Notes under the pieces: model-generated
Database searches by the model: none
Seen by the model: the letters and a program-made list of their open reading frames with translations, nothing else
Told to the model about the DNA's origin: nothing
Shown: positions 47,834 to 57,086 of the stretch, piece after piece
How positions within the stretch are numbered: the stretch's first letter is position 1
Layout of the letters: the number at the start of each line of letters is the position of its first letter
Translations under genes and position numbers: made by a program
Origin: Sphingobium sp. DEHP117
GTDB lineage: Bacteria > Pseudomonadota > Alphaproteobacteria > Sphingomonadales > Sphingomonadaceae
NCBI RefSeq assembly: GCF_030867385.1
Contig: NZ_JAPFBJ010000001.1
Coordinates: 1,240,001 to 1,304,000 of the forward strand
DNA: 64,000 nucleotides
Direction of reading: 5' to 3'

Positions 47834-49357
47834 ATGGCGTTATTGAGCATTATTCGGCGCTGGCATTTGCGCGATCATTTACCGATCCGGGAGATAGCGC
47901 GACGCACGGGACTATCCCGTAATACCATCCGTAAATATCTGCGTGCAGGGACTGTGGAGCCCCGGTTCAAGGTGCCGGAGCGGCCGAGCAAGCTGGATCC
48001 GTTTGCCGAACGATTATCGGCATGGCTGAAGCGGGAGATGGGACGCCCGCGCAAGCAGAAGCGCACGATGAAGCAGTTGCACGCCGATCTGGTCGCGCTG
48101 GGTTATGACGGTTCCTATGGCCGGGTTGCTGCCTTTGCACGAGCCTGGCGCGACGATTACCGGCAAGCGCAGCAGATGAGCGGTCGCGGCACCTATGTGC
48201 CGTTGGCGTTCGCGCCGGGAGAAGCGTTCCAGTTCGACTGGAGCGAGGACTGGGCGATCATCGACGGGGTACGCACCAAGTTGCAGGTGGCGCACTTCAA
48301 GCTCAGCCACAGCCGGGCCTTTCTGGTGCGGGCCTATTTGTTGCAGACGCACGAGATGCTCTTCGACGCCCATAATCACGCGTTCCGTGTGCTGGGTGGC
48401 GTTCCGCGCCGGGGCATTTACGACAATATGCGCACCGCCGTCGACAAGGTCGGGCGCGGCAAAGAGCGGACCGTCAATGCCCGCTTTCTGGCGATGGTCA
48501 GCCACTACCTGTTCGAGGCCGAGTTCTGCAACCCGGCAGCAGGATGGGAGAAAGGCCAGGTCGAGAAGAACGTTCAGGACGCCCGCCATCGCCTGTGGCA
48601 ACCTGTCCCTCAGGCTGAGAGCCTTGATGCGCTCAACCTGTGGCTCGAACAGCGCTGCAGGGCCTTGTGGCAGGAGATACCGCACGGGATCGAGCCGGGT
48701 TCGGTCGCGGACGCGTGGGCCGACGAAGTGCAAAGCCTGATGCCGATGGGCAGGCTGTTCGATGGCTTTGTGGAACTGGGCAAGCGCGTCTCGCCGACCT
48801 GCCTCGTCCATCTGGACCGGAACCGCTACAGCGTACCGGCATCCTTCGCCAATCGGCCCGTGTCATTGCGGATTTACCCTGACCGTATTCTGGTCGCTGC
48901 CGAAGGTCAGGTGATATGCGAGCACCAGCGCATCATCGATCGGTCGCATCATCTGCCGGGCCATACTGTCTATGACTGGCGCCATTATCTCGCCGTCGTC
49001 CAGCGCAAGCCCGGAGCGTTGCGCAACGGTGCGCCGTTCCTCGAGATGCCCGATGCCTTCCGGCGGTTGCAGACGCATCTGCTGCGCACCCCTGGTGGCG
49101 ACAGAGAGATGGTCGAGATCCTGTCACTGGTGCTCCATCATGACGAACAGGCCGTGCTGACTGCGGTCGAACGGGCACTGGAGGCTGGCGTCCCGACCAA
49201 GACCCATATCCTCAACCTGCTGCATCGGCTGCTCGACGGAAAGCCCACCGCTACGCCGCCGGTGACGGCACCGCAGGCATTGAGGCTGGTCAGTGAACCA
49301 ATGGCCAATGTCGAACGCTATGATGCGCTGCGTCGGGAGACACGCCATGCGTCATGA
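47834..49357 (+). CDS. istA: IS21-family transposase IstA
   Basis: About 507 residues: N-terminal helix-turn-helix ([20 protein letters not shown]), then the integrase-type catalytic core with Asp in AFQFDWSED, Asp in RGIYDNM and Glu in KGQVEKN, spaced as in DDE transposases, followed by a beta-rich C-terminal part with a Mu-type domain. GTG 47825 is an alternative start. istB overlaps the 3' end by 11 bases, as usual. Confidence 0.94.
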   Translation: MALLSIIRRWHLRDHLPIREIARRTGLSRNTIRKYLRAGTVEPRFKVPERPSKLDPFAERLSAWLKREMGRPRKQKRTMKQLHADLVALGYDGSYGRVAAFARAWRDDYRQAQQMSGRGTYVPLAFAPGEAFQFDWSEDWAIIDGVRTKLQVAHFKLSHSRAFLVRAYLLQTHEMLFDAHNHAFRVLGGVPRRGIYDNMRTAVDKVGRGKERTVNARFLAMVSHYLFEAEFCNPAAGWEKGQVEKNVQDARHRLWQPVPQAESLDALNLWLEQRCRALWQEIPHGIEPGSVADAWADEVQSLMPMGRLFDGFVELGKRVSPTCLVHLDRNRYSVPASFANRPVSLRIYPDRILVAAEGQVICEHQRIIDRSHHLPGHTVYDWRHYLAVVQRKPGALRNGAPFLEMPDAFRRLQTHLLRTPGGDREMVEILSLVLHHDEQAVLTAVERALEAGVPTKTHILNLLHRLLDGKPTATPPVTAPQALRLVSEPMANVERYDALRRETRHAS

Positions 49358-50129
49358 TCCTGCCAGTGGCGCTATCGTCGTGATGCTCCGAAGCCTTAAG
49401 ATGCACGGTATGGCACAGGCCGTTACCGATCTCATGGCACAGGGATCGCCGGCGTTCGAAGCCGCCGTGCCCATGCTCTCACAGTTGCTCAAAGCCGAGA
49501 CGGCCGAACGGGAGGTGCGCTCCGTCGCCTATCAACTCAAGGTCGCGCGGTTCCCGGCCTATCGCGATCTTGCCGGCTTCGACTTTGCCAGTAGCGAGAT
49601 CAACGAGGCGCTGGTTCGTCAGCTCCATCGTTGCGATTTTATCGACGTTGCCGACAATGTCGTGCTGGTTGGCGGCCCGGGCACCGGAAAGACCCATGTC
49701 GCCACCGCGCTCGGTGTGCAGGCCATCGAACATCACAGGAAGCGGGTGCGGTTCTTCTCCACTGTCGAACTGGTCAACGCCCTCGAACAGGAAAAAGCGC
49801 AAGGCAGGGCCGGACAGATCGCTAATCGGCTCGTGCACTCCGATCTCGTGATCCTCGATGAGCTGGGCTATCTGCCGTTCAGTGCATCAGGCGGCGCATT
49901 GCTGTTCCACCTGCTCAGCAAACTCTATGAGCGCACCAGCGTCGTCATCACCACCAACCTCAGCTTCAGTGAATGGGCCAGCGTGTTCGGCGATGCCAAA
50001 ATGACCACCGCTCTCCTCGATCGCCTCACCCATCACTGCCACATCCTCGAAACCGGAAACGACAGCTTCCGCTTCAAAAATAGCTCTGCCCAGCAGGCAA
50101 AACCAGAAAAGGAGAAAACATCATCTTGA
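49347..50129 (+). CDS. istB: IS21-family helper ATPase IstB
   Basis: A 260-residue AAA+ ATPase with a Walker A of GGPGTGKTH (residues 109-117), Walker [13 protein letters not shown], and sensor motif [12 protein letters not shown]. IstB stimulates IstA and helps choose targets. It appears intact. The start ATG 49347 lies within the end of istA. Confidence 0.94.
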   Translation: MRHDPASGAIVVMLRSLKMHGMAQAVTDLMAQGSPAFEAAVPMLSQLLKAETAEREVRSVAYQLKVARFPAYRDLAGFDFASSEINEALVRQLHRCDFIDVADNVVLVGGPGTGKTHVATALGVQAIEHHRKRVRFFSTVELVNALEQEKAQGRAGQIANRLVHSDLVILDELGYLPFSASGGALLFHLLSKLYERTSVVITTNLSFSEWASVFGDAKMTTALLDRLTHHCHILETGNDSFRFKNSSAQQAKPEKEKTSS

Positions 50130-50207
50130 CCCACAGGACGTAACCGAAACATATATCCGAGACGGGTCACTTCTCAGTGAAAATCCCGGGTCAACTCTCA
50201 GCGACCA

Positions 50208-51800
50208 TCAACAATCGGCCTTCTGCTTTGTCGAGACCCCTTCCCCATAGCTGCGGCTGGACCCGGCCTCTGATCGACCGGCCAACGCAAGAGCAGTTCT
50301 CTCAGGCAATTCCGCTGCCCTCAGTCGATCCTCAAAGCCATGACGGAACGAGTGCATTCCCAGCTTGCGACCGTCGAAATCCATTGCCTTGACGCGCGCG
50401 CTGAAGCGCTCGCCCAGCTTTGCGGCAACCTGTCCCCGATCATTCACCACGCCCTCAGGAAACAAGAGAAATGCACCCGCCTCCCTTCGATGCTGGACAT
50501 ACTCCAAGAATCCCAAACGGATGAGCTCAGGATGTACCGGAAGTGTCCTGCGGGATTCCCGCGTCTTGAGTTTGCGCTGTCCATATTCACGGACGTGCAG
50601 AACGGTGACGCCGTCCTCTTCGTCGATGTCCTCGACACGCAGCCCCCCAGCCTCCCCGTTCCTGAGACCATGATAGAGACAAAGAAGGGGCACCCAGAAA
50701 GCGCCACCACCCTGCTTGCGCTCAGGGTTCCAAGGGGCGTCCCAAGGAGCCGAAGCGAACAGCTTGTTCAGCTGGTCCACTGTGAACGGGTCTCTCCTGT
50801 CCAAATCGGAAACAGGGTCATGGACTTGCAACCCCTCGAACGGGCTTGCCGCTATCCACTGCTCTCGCCTTGCCCAATTGAACACAGCAGCGATATGAAT
50901 GAGGTAGCCGTCGTTGATGGTCTTGGGTTGCACCTTAGGCAGCCCTAGCGCCCTGCCCTTCACTATTGCCTGTGGCACGGTTAGCCCTTCCAGCTCCTTG
51001 CGCTTTCCCATGTTCGCCGGGAGCTCCTCAAGAAGACTGCGGACCATCTTGGCGTCGGCGCGGGTTATGCTCGCCACCTGCCGTCCCGGGAACACCTCTC
51101 GCAAGAACCTGAAAACCGGCGCAACGCCCTTCTTTGTTGAGCCGCTCCATTTGGGTGATTTCTCTGCCTCGTATTCGGTTATGAGGTCGGCCACCGTCCT
51201 CCCGGCTTCCTCCGACGCCGGAATCTCGCGCATGGCGCTATCCTCCGGCCTATAGTCGGCAGCTCCCTCTAAATGTGCAACGGCGGCCCGGTGCAGCTCC
51301 ACGAACGCCCGCATAAGCATTCGCTGAAGATGTTCATAGGAGGGGTGATCGTCGGGTACATCTAGCCCCGCCTGCTCCACCATAGTGCGGCTCACGCCCG
51401 CCACAGCTCCGAAGCTATTGCGGCCCAGCGATGCCTGAGCGGCCCCGAGGCGCTCCTTAGCGTCCCTGAGCAACTCGCTGTGCTTCGCAGGATCAAGAGC
51501 TCTCCGCACCACGAAACTCGGAAGGCTCGCCTCAAAAAACTGCACGGCCATGCGGTGGCACTCATCATTCGATAGCTCGCCGCGTGGAGCTTTTGCCAGC
51601 TTGTCTCGCGCCTCTCGAACTCGCCGGTTGTATTCAGCGACTATGAGCGCAAGGTTTTCCTGCGCCCGCTTCTTATCCTCCTCGCCGGTTGATGCGGTGA
51701 ACTCGCCCTTGAGAATATGAGCCACATCTGACGGCCACCGCTTACGGACCTGCCACTTCGCAGACCCCCTCCGCCGGGACAACTTGAACATCTCTTCCAT
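50208..51800 (-). CDS. Tyrosine integrase of the tRNA-Tyr island (C-terminus truncated by IS)
   Basis: A phage-type site-specific recombinase of about 530 residues. Catalytic Arg I lies in YHGLRNGEAGGLRVEDID, the HxxR motif in HSFRHGF, and the nucleophile probably in SRSYGEG close to the end. The protein stops after KQKADC, and its TGA is supplied by the terminal repeat of the IS21-family element. Usual relatives continue 10-20 residues further, so the natural C-terminus is missing. Start is ambiguous between ATGs at 51800 and 51791; a frame extends to 51866. Confidence 0.85.
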   Translation of the reverse strand: MEEMFKLSRRRGSAKWQVRKRWPSDVAHILKGEFTASTGEEDKKRAQENLALIVAEYNRRVREARDKLAKAPRGELSNDECHRMAVQFFEASLPSFVVRRALDPAKHSELLRDAKERLGAAQASLGRNSFGAVAGVSRTMVEQAGLDVPDDHPSYEHLQRMLMRAFVELHRAAVAHLEGAADYRPEDSAMREIPASEEAGRTVADLITEYEAEKSPKWSGSTKKGVAPVFRFLREVFPGRQVASITRADAKMVRSLLEELPANMGKRKELEGLTVPQAIVKGRALGLPKVQPKTINDGYLIHIAAVFNWARREQWIAASPFEGLQVHDPVSDLDRRDPFTVDQLNKLFASAPWDAPWNPERKQGGGAFWVPLLCLYHGLRNGEAGGLRVEDIDEEDGVTVLHVREYGQRKLKTRESRRTLPVHPELIRLGFLEYVQHRREAGAFLLFPEGVVNDRGQVAAKLGERFSARVKAMDFDGRKLGMHSFRHGFEDRLRAAELPERTALALAGRSEAGSSRSYGEGVSTKQKADC

Positions 51801-51853
51801 GCCTTCCGTGTAGCAAGAATGTGTAGCAATGGAAGGTCGAAAAGGGAGGATTT

Positions 51854-51898
51854 CTGCGGATTTCAATCCCTTAGTGGGATGTGGTGGACAGGGCTGGA
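51854..51898. repeat. Right attachment-site repeat (tRNA-Tyr 3' end)
   Basis: The right copy of the 45-bp direct repeat. Positions 51882-51898 are the 3' end of tRNA-Tyr (CCA and acceptor/T-arm), so integration rebuilt an intact tRNA. Mismatches to the left copy are at 51873 and 51875. Confidence 0.85.
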
Positions 51899-51967
51899 TT
51901 CGAACCAGCGTACGCTCTCGCGGGCAGATTTACAGTCTGCTGCCATTAACCACTCGGCCACCTGTCC
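51882..51967 (-). tRNA. tRNA-Tyr (anticodon GTA), CCA encoded
   Basis: Class II tRNA of 86 nt on the reverse strand: acceptor GGACAGG/CCTGTCC, a D-arm, anticodon loop CTGTAAA (GTA), a long variable arm, and T-arm with GGTTCGAATCC. The CCA is encoded at 51882-51884. Its 3' end is the attachment site of the neighbouring island. Confidence 0.95.
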
Positions 51968-52067
51968 TCGCTCAGCGCCGCCCTGCGGGGCGTAAATCGC
52001 TGTCGGAGCCGCGCTCATGGCGAAACGAGGCTTGCCTGTCAATGCTTGTTGGTGAAAAGAGCGGGAT

Positions 52068-52823
52068 ATGAAAAGAGGACACAGAACCGGCAAGCCCAAG
52101 GGCGGCTTTCCCCGCCTTTACGGCCGCCATGCCATCATCGCCGCGCTGGCGAACCCCGACCGCGTCGTGCGCAAGATCTGGGGCACGCGCGACGCGATTT
52201 CCGCGCTGGAGCTGCCGCCCGTGCTGCCCATCGTCTATTCCGACGTTGCCGATCTGGGGCGGATGGTGCCGCATGACGCGCCGCATCAGGGCATTGTGGC
52301 TGAGGTCGAGCCGCTCGACGATATCTGGCTGGGCGATGTGCTGGAGGAAGGCGCGGAGGAAGGCCCGGCAAATGCGCGCCCCATCCTCGTGCTCGATCAG
52401 GTGACCGATCCGCACAATGTCGGCGCGATCTTCCGCTCGGCGGCGGCGTTCAATGCGCTGGCGATCGTGACGCAGGACCGGCATTCTCCACCCGAGAGCG
52501 GCGTGCTGGCGCGGGCGGCGAGCGGCGCGCTGGAGATCATGCCGTGGGTGCGGGTGGTGAACCTCGCCCGCGCGCTCGATGAGATTGCCGACGCGGGCTA
52601 TTGGCGCATCGGGCTGGACGGCGAGGCGAGCGAAACCCTGTCCGGCGCCTTGAAGGGCGCGGGCAAGGTGGCGCTGGTGCTGGGCGCGGAGGGCGACGGC
52701 CTGCGCCACAACAGCATGGCACATTGCGACATGGTGGCGAAGCTGCCTATCAGCCCGCGCATGGAGAGCCTCAACGTATCGAACGCCGCCGCGATCGCGC
52801 TTTACGCCGCGACGAATCGGTGA
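52068..52823 (+). CDS. rlmB: 23S rRNA (guanosine-2'-O-)-methyltransferase
   Basis: A SPOUT-class (TrmH/SpoU) methyltransferase of 251 residues. The short N-terminal substrate domain (LYGRHAIIAALANPDR) is followed by the SPOUT motifs VLDQVTDPHNVGAIFRSA, LVLGAEGDGLR and LPISPRMESLNVSNAAAIALY. RlmB modifies G2251 of 23S rRNA; the specificity call rests on overall similarity. The gene starts about 100 bp from the 5' end of tRNA-Tyr, divergently. Confidence 0.9.
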   Translation: MKRGHRTGKPKGGFPRLYGRHAIIAALANPDRVVRKIWGTRDAISALELPPVLPIVYSDVADLGRMVPHDAPHQGIVAEVEPLDDIWLGDVLEEGAEEGPANARPILVLDQVTDPHNVGAIFRSAAAFNALAIVTQDRHSPPESGVLARAASGALEIMPWVRVVNLARALDEIADAGYWRIGLDGEASETLSGALKGAGKVALVLGAEGDGLRHNSMAHCDMVAKLPISPRMESLNVSNAAAIALYAATNR

Positions 52824-52855
52824 TTGACTGATCCTCGGAAAGAGGGGGATGTATC

Positions 52856-53542
52856 ATGACATTCTACGCCCGTATCTGCGCCACGCTGGTGCCATTGCTT
52901 GCGCTCTCCGGCTGCCTGCTCAGCCCGGGGAAGTTCACTTCGAGCCTTGATATTCGCAAGGATGGCAGTTTCAGCTTTGCCTATGCGGGCGAGGTTATCG
53001 TCGCCGAGCCTTCGGGGCAGATGCCGGGGATGGCCGAGGGAGACGACGGCAAGGCTTCCGCTCCGGCAAAGTCGGCGCAGGCGGCAAAGGAAACCGCCGC
53101 CAAGACCAAGGCGATTGCCGATGCGCTGGCGAAGGAAAAGGGCTTCCGCTCGGTGCGCGTAACCGGGTCTGACAGGCTGAGCGTCGACTACCGGATCGAC
53201 GGCAGGCTCGATCACAGCTTTGTCTTTCCGTTCAACATCGACGCCAAGGCGATCATCCCGTTCCTCGCGATAGAAGTGCGCGCGGACGGCAAGGTGCGGA
53301 TGATCGCGCCTGGCTTTGGCGAGGAGGCGAGCGGCCCGGCGGCGGGGCCGATGGGCGATATGGGCGGTGGCGGAGGCGCGAAGGAGCGCAACGGCACGTT
53401 CACGCTCACCACCGATGCCGAGATCGTCAGCCAGAATCAGGAGGACGGCGCGAAGGATGGGCCGCGCGGCAAGCAGATTGTCTGGACGATTACGCCCGAA
53501 ACGCGCGTGGCGCCGATGGCGGTATTGAAGCTCTCAAAATAA
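52856..53542 (+). CDS. Predicted lipoprotein, unknown function
   Basis: The 228-residue protein has a lipoprotein signal (LLALSGC, Cys19). A beta-rich domain follows (SLDIRKDGSFSFAYAGEVIV and LSVDYRIDGRLDHSFVFPF), then a Gly-rich loop near residue 165. An Ala/Lys-rich coiled segment (residues about 65-95) splits the domain. A strong AGAGGGGG site precedes ATG 52856. I do not recognise a function; it follows rlmB by about 30 bp and may be co-transcribed. Confidence 0.65.
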   Translation: MTFYARICATLVPLLALSGCLLSPGKFTSSLDIRKDGSFSFAYAGEVIVAEPSGQMPGMAEGDDGKASAPAKSAQAAKETAAKTKAIADALAKEKGFRSVRVTGSDRLSVDYRIDGRLDHSFVFPFNIDAKAIIPFLAIEVRADGKVRMIAPGFGEEASGPAAGPMGDMGGGGGAKERNGTFTLTTDAEIVSQNQEDGAKDGPRGKQIVWTITPETRVAPMAVLKLSK

Positions 53543-53549
53543 GGCTGGA

Positions 53550-53577
53550 GGGAAGCCCGCTGTGCTGCGCGCTTCCC
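53550..53577. terminator. Hairpin between convergent genes
   Basis: GGGAAGC (53550-53556) and GCTTCCC (53571-53577) form a 7-bp stem with a 14-base loop between the convergent lipoprotein and chemotaxis genes. No clear T-tract follows, so function as a terminator is uncertain. Confidence 0.35.
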
Positions 53578-53603
53578 CCCGCCCCTCTCCTGGCTCTCAA
53601 AGC

Positions 53604-55064
53604 TTATGCTGCCGCGCGGTAGCCGGTCTTGCCTCTGGCGGCGTCACGCACGCGGTTGGCGCTTAAGGCGACGCGGAATTTCTTGATCTGGTCACTCAAG
53701 GAATCCGCCTCCACCGCGAGGGTGCGCGAGGCGGCGTTGCTTTGCTCGGCCATGGCGGCGTTCTGCTGAGTCATGCGGTCCATATCGCCCACGGCGGCGT
53801 TGACATGATCGAGCGTTTCGGCCTGCGTCACCGCTGCTGCCGCCAGCTCCTGCATCGTGCCGCTCATCTCGTTGATGCGGGCGACGATATCCTGCAATAC
53901 CGTGCCCGCGCGGCCGACGAGGCTGACGCCCTTTTCCACCTGCGCGCCGCTCTTGGAGATCAGATCCTTGATGCCCTGCGCGGCGTCTGACGAGCGCTGC
54001 GCCAGAGCGCGCACCTCGCTTGCCACCACGGCGAAGCCCTGCCCCGCATCGCCCGCGCGGGCGGCCTCGACCCCGGCATTAAGCGCGAGCAGGTTGGTCT
54101 GGAAGGCGATGCCCTCGATCACGTCGATGATCTGGGCGATCTCGCTGGAGCTCTGGTGGATCTGGTCCATCGCCTCGACCGCGCTGGCGACGACCTGCCC
54201 GCCCTCGGCGATCTCGCGCTGCATGATCGTCACCGTCTCGTTCATCGTCTTGGTCTGGGTCGCGCCCTGCTGGATCATGCCGGTGACTTCGCTCATCGCG
54301 GCGGCCGTCTCCTCCAGCGAGGCGGACTGGCGCTCCGTCCGCGCGGCAAAATCGTCTGACGCGACGCGGATCTCGTCCGACCCGCTGTGAATATGCTCCA
54401 CGCTATAGGCCACCGCCGCCATCGCCTCGTGCAGCTGGCGCACGGCGCTGTTGAAATTCGTCGCCAGCTCACCGAACTGGCCCTGCATCTGAGGCATCGA
54501 GACGGTGAGGTCGCCCTGCGCCATGCGCCCCAGCACATCACCGAACTTGCCGAGCATATCGTTGCGCATCTCCTGCTCGGCATCGAAATAGGTCGACACG
54601 GCAATCTCCATATCGAGCATTGCCGCGCGGATCAGCGCCACCAGCGTCTTGGCCAATCGCTCCATGCCCGGCAGGCGGCCATAAGGCGAGGTCTTCACCA
54701 GATGGACGATCACGTCCGCCAGCACATTGGCATAGCCGCCGATGTACCAGCGCGGCTCCAGCCCGATCTTCGAATGGATGGTGCCGATATGCTGGGCGCG
54801 CATCGCATATTCGGGCGTGGGGCGGCCGGTGAACAGATGCCCCCAGTGCGCCACCTGCGCCCGGCGGGCATTGTTCATCGCCTCGGGCGAGCTGAACTTG
54901 TCCCGCAGGTGCGGCTGGGCGGAGATCATGCGATAGAATTTGTCGAGGCTCTCATCGCCCATCTGGCCGAGCGCCTTGCGGACATAGGGGTAATAGTCCT
55001 CGTCGCCCGCCATGTTGAAAAAGCCCAGGCGCTCCCGCAACTGATCCGCCACATCCGCATCCAT
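53604..55064 (-). CDS. Globin-coupled methyl-accepting chemotaxis protein
   Basis: The 486-residue soluble transducer has an N-terminal sensor globin (about residues 15-170) with a likely haem-ligating His97 in HIGTIHSKIGLEPRWYIGGY. A HAMP-like linker leads to an MCP signalling domain whose tip reads IAFQTNLLALNAGVEAARAG. There are no membrane segments, so it should sense oxygen or redox gases in the cytoplasm and signal to CheA/CheW, as HemAT does. ATG 55064 has GGAGAG upstream and starts the globin; the frame continues upstream without homologous sequence. No che genes are nearby. Confidence 0.9.
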   Translation of the reverse strand: MDADVADQLRERLGFFNMAGDEDYYPYVRKALGQMGDESLDKFYRMISAQPHLRDKFSSPEAMNNARRAQVAHWGHLFTGRPTPEYAMRAQHIGTIHSKIGLEPRWYIGGYANVLADVIVHLVKTSPYGRLPGMERLAKTLVALIRAAMLDMEIAVSTYFDAEQEMRNDMLGKFGDVLGRMAQGDLTVSMPQMQGQFGELATNFNSAVRQLHEAMAAVAYSVEHIHSGSDEIRVASDDFAARTERQSASLEETAAAMSEVTGMIQQGATQTKTMNETVTIMQREIAEGGQVVASAVEAMDQIHQSSSEIAQIIDVIEGIAFQTNLLALNAGVEAARAGDAGQGFAVVASEVRALAQRSSDAAQGIKDLISKSGAQVEKGVSLVGRAGTVLQDIVARINEMSGTMQELAAAAVTQAETLDHVNAAVGDMDRMTQQNAAMAEQSNAASRTLAVEADSLSDQIKKFRVALSANRVRDAARGKTGYRAAA

Positions 55065-56019
55065 GATCCGCTCTCCGAAAAGGGTTTCAGGGCGCATTAT
55101 AGGAGCGGCGCGGGAGGGCGCGGGCGGCGGCGGCGGAAAAATTAACCATGGCGGTGGCGGGGGGCTATTGGATCGGCAGACGCAGGCCCGCCTTCTATGG
55201 CGACGAGAGGAAATCAGTCGGCGTGTCCCGCCCATTTCGCTTGAGAAATGGGCCACAAAGACCGCAGGACGCGCAGGCGAAGATGTTGGATCAGCAGGCG
55301 CGGGTCCGCCTTCTCCGGCAACGAGAGGAAATCGGTCGGCGCGTCCTGCCACGGGCATCGGGCATCGAGGACACTTATGGTCTGGCGCATTCGATGGATG
55401 CGCCTGTGCTTGTTTGGCGGGCCAGCGGTCCTGCTCTTCCCGTATTAAGCGCTGTTGCGCTTGCCGCAGTGGCAAGTACGGAGCTCAGTGGCAATTATGG
55501 TTGGCCGGATCGCACCTGGGAGGGCGAGCTTGCGAGCGAGCGGAGCCGATCAGCGCCACTCCCCGGGCCCGGGCATCCCCTGTGCCACCCGACGCCCCTA
55601 CAGGACATCGTTACTGGGCACCGCCGGTTCGTCACCTTGGGACACGGATATATCCGGTTTTCGCCCAATGTCTTCACGCCGACCGACAGTTGCGCGGCTG
55701 TTTTCAGCGCAGGAAGGAGCGTCCCCACACCCCGGCCCGCAGCACCGCACAAAGCCCATCCGCTTCGCACCCCTTGGCCTTCGAGGGAGAGCGGACGGGA
55801 GGGGGTGTATCAGAGCGGGTGGGCTGTAGGACAGGGGATTTTGGGGCAGGTTCAGTGTCATTAAACAAACCGCTGAATGTTGCCTATATGTCACACATAT
55901 GAACTCTTTTTGTTCTGCACCGATAATAAGCTTGCGCCTGTTGGAAAATAGCTCATCAAGTAGGACGTTATCTGAATTCAATCAATATATGGTATTCAGA
56001 GAGCTAGAAAGGAGGTTGT
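55065..56019. other. Gene-poor 955-bp region with diverged repeats
   Basis: No gene with homology or a good ribosome-binding site was found, although several frames are open by composition. Two diverged copies of a segment of about 60 bp occur at about 55170-55232 and 55289-55351, sharing CGAGAGGAAATC(A/G)GTCGGCG. From 55860 the sequence turns AT-rich towards the YjzC-like gene and includes an imperfect inverted repeat around 55886-55903. Confidence 0.4.
55170..55351. repeat. Pair of diverged direct repeats
   Basis: Unit 1 (about 55170-55232) and unit 2 (about 55289-55351) share roughly 80 percent identity by eye, with GCCTTCT and GAGAGGAAATC blocks in common. Both end in GTCGGCG-CGTC-like sequence. 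They may be degenerate intergenic repeat units. Confidence 0.45.
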
Positions 56020-56193
56020 ATGAGCAAGATGTTTAAACCGGGTCAGTCTGCTCCCGTTTCGGGTCAGTACGGTATATTCGGTCCGCGTGGTGGAACTACA
56101 GGCGCGGAACGCACTGTCAGCAAAGGCGAACCCCTTCCACCAACACCGAAGCCCGGTATGGGTTATAAGTTGGTTGATCGGACCAAGCACTGA
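56020..56193 (+). CDS. YjzC-like small protein
   Basis: A 57-residue protein with a near-perfect ribosome-binding site (AAAGGAGGT, 56008-56016) four bases before its ATG. It begins MSKMFKPGQSAPVSGQYGIF and continues with GPRGGTTGAERTVSKGEP and a PPTPKPGMGYKLVDRTKH tail. PGxxAPxSGxY and GPRGG are typical of YjzC-type small proteins, which have no settled function. It lies alone in an AT-rich stretch and may be horizontally acquired. Confidence 0.7.
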   Translation: MSKMFKPGQSAPVSGQYGIFGPRGGTTGAERTVSKGEPLPPTPKPGMGYKLVDRTKH

Positions 56194-56480
56194 AGCGCGA
56201 TAGGGCAATATAATCTGGCTCGATCTTAACAAGGATTGGCAGGCGGCAACTAAAACAAAATAGTCAGACACCGAATTCCGTTCGAATCAGTCAGAATCGA
56301 AAATTGAACTAGCGCTTTGGGAAGGGCGGCTAAAAAGGTCGCCCTTTTCAAGTGAAGGAATTAGGAGATAGATGAGCAGCGCCAGATCGACGAATTGGGG
56401 AAGACAAAGGATGCAATTCGTAGTAGGGTTATTAAAGTAGATATACTGGCAACACAGCTATCAGCGACGGAGAAAAGGCC
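56194..56480. other. Intergenic region, about 290 bp
   Basis: No gene seen. AT-rich sequence ahead of the first PEP-CTERM gene, likely its promoter region. An AAGGCC near 56474-56479 is the only weak ribosome-binding candidate. Confidence 0.3.
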
Positions 56481-57050
56481 ATGAAATCCAGCAAGCGGAC
56501 AACTGCGGCCTTGACGGGCGCAATGATGGCCTTAGTAGTTCCAGGTCAAGCCGAGGCTACAAAGATCATAGGAAGTCTCACGACTGACAGCAGTGGTTAT
56601 GCATATATTTCGTTGCCGCTACTAACGGCCCACTGGAATGGCGAAACTGAACTGATATTCAAGACGCCGTTCAGTGTAACTTCGCAAGTGGTCGGAACAA
56701 CTACAGAGCATGTCTATTCTCATCCCGGCTATCAATTGCTCGGAATTTACAATAACGTACTTAAAACGCCGCTACAGACCACCACATTATATAGGACAAT
56801 TTATTCCGTTCCCAGCTACTATCCTTGGTATCGGGGAAATCGCCTGTATAGCGAATTCTCAAATCTGGAGGCTACGCTAAACGTAATTTCGGCGCCTGGA
56901 ACCAAAATTGACTATGAGATGACAGTATTGGCGCTCCCCGAACCCTCCACATGGGCGCTGATGATCCTCGGCTTCGGGGGCATCGGTGCGGCGATGCGGC
57001 GTCGCGCTTCAGCGGGGCGTGTGACTGCGCGGGTTAGCTATAGCCAGTAA
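56481..57050 (+). CDS. PEPxxWA-CTERM sorting-domain protein 1
   Basis: The 189-residue protein has a signal peptide (TTAALTGAMMALVVPGQAEA), a beta-rich Thr/Ser/Tyr-rich body, and a C-terminal sorting cassette: PEPSTWALMILGFGGIGAAM, then RRR and a short tail GRVTARVSYSQ. Exosortases cleave such tails after export, and the exosortase at 10397-11302 is the natural candidate. Its role may be in the extracellular matrix made by the polysaccharide locus. The body is AT-rich but the cassette has host-like GC. Confidence 0.9.
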   Translation: MKSSKRTTAALTGAMMALVVPGQAEATKIIGSLTTDSSGYAYISLPLLTAHWNGETELIFKTPFSVTSQVVGTTTEHVYSHPGYQLLGIYNNVLKTPLQTTTLYRTIYSVPSYYPWYRGNRLYSEFSNLEATLNVISAPGTKIDYEMTVLALPEPSTWALMILGFGGIGAAMRRRASAGRVTARVSYSQ

Positions 57051-57056
57051 ATAGCC

Positions 57057-57081
57057 GGGGGCGTCGAAGCCCTCAGCCCCC
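57057..57081 (+). terminator. Hairpin after PEP-CTERM gene 1
   Basis: GGGGGC (57057-57062) and GCCCCC (57076-57081) form a GC stem seven bases after the stop codon. A matching hairpin with a shorter loop follows PEP-CTERM gene 2. No T-tract is present. Confidence 0.4.
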
Positions 57082-57086
57082 AGCCC

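Larger units (their letters stand above)
47722..50213 (+). mobile_element. IS21-family insertion sequence
   Basis: About 2.5 kb with an istA-istB pair. The termini match: TGTTGATTGTCGCTGAGAG at 47722 and the inverted copy (one mismatch, T to G) ending at 50213. A second terminal repeat, CACTGAGATTTGACCC on the left and GGGTCACTTCTCAGTG on the right, gives the multiple end repeats typical of IS21. No target-site duplication is visible in the flanks. Confidence 0.9.
44419..51898. mobile_element. Integrated genomic island at tRNA-Tyr
   Basis: About 7.5 kb bounded by 45-bp direct repeats (two mismatches), the right copy including the last 17 nt of tRNA-Tyr. A tyrosine integrase lies at the tRNA-proximal end, as is usual for tRNA-targeting islands. 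Cargo is a HEPN-like gene, a serine recombinase, several small unknown genes and an IS21-family element. No phage structural or replication genes are present, so it is a small integrative element or a remnant of one. Confidence 0.85.

Noticed and set aside
55063..55902. Overlapping plus-strand frames of 240-280 codons
   Set aside because: No ribosome-binding site, no homology, and different frames carry the repeat in different translations; treated as non-coding.
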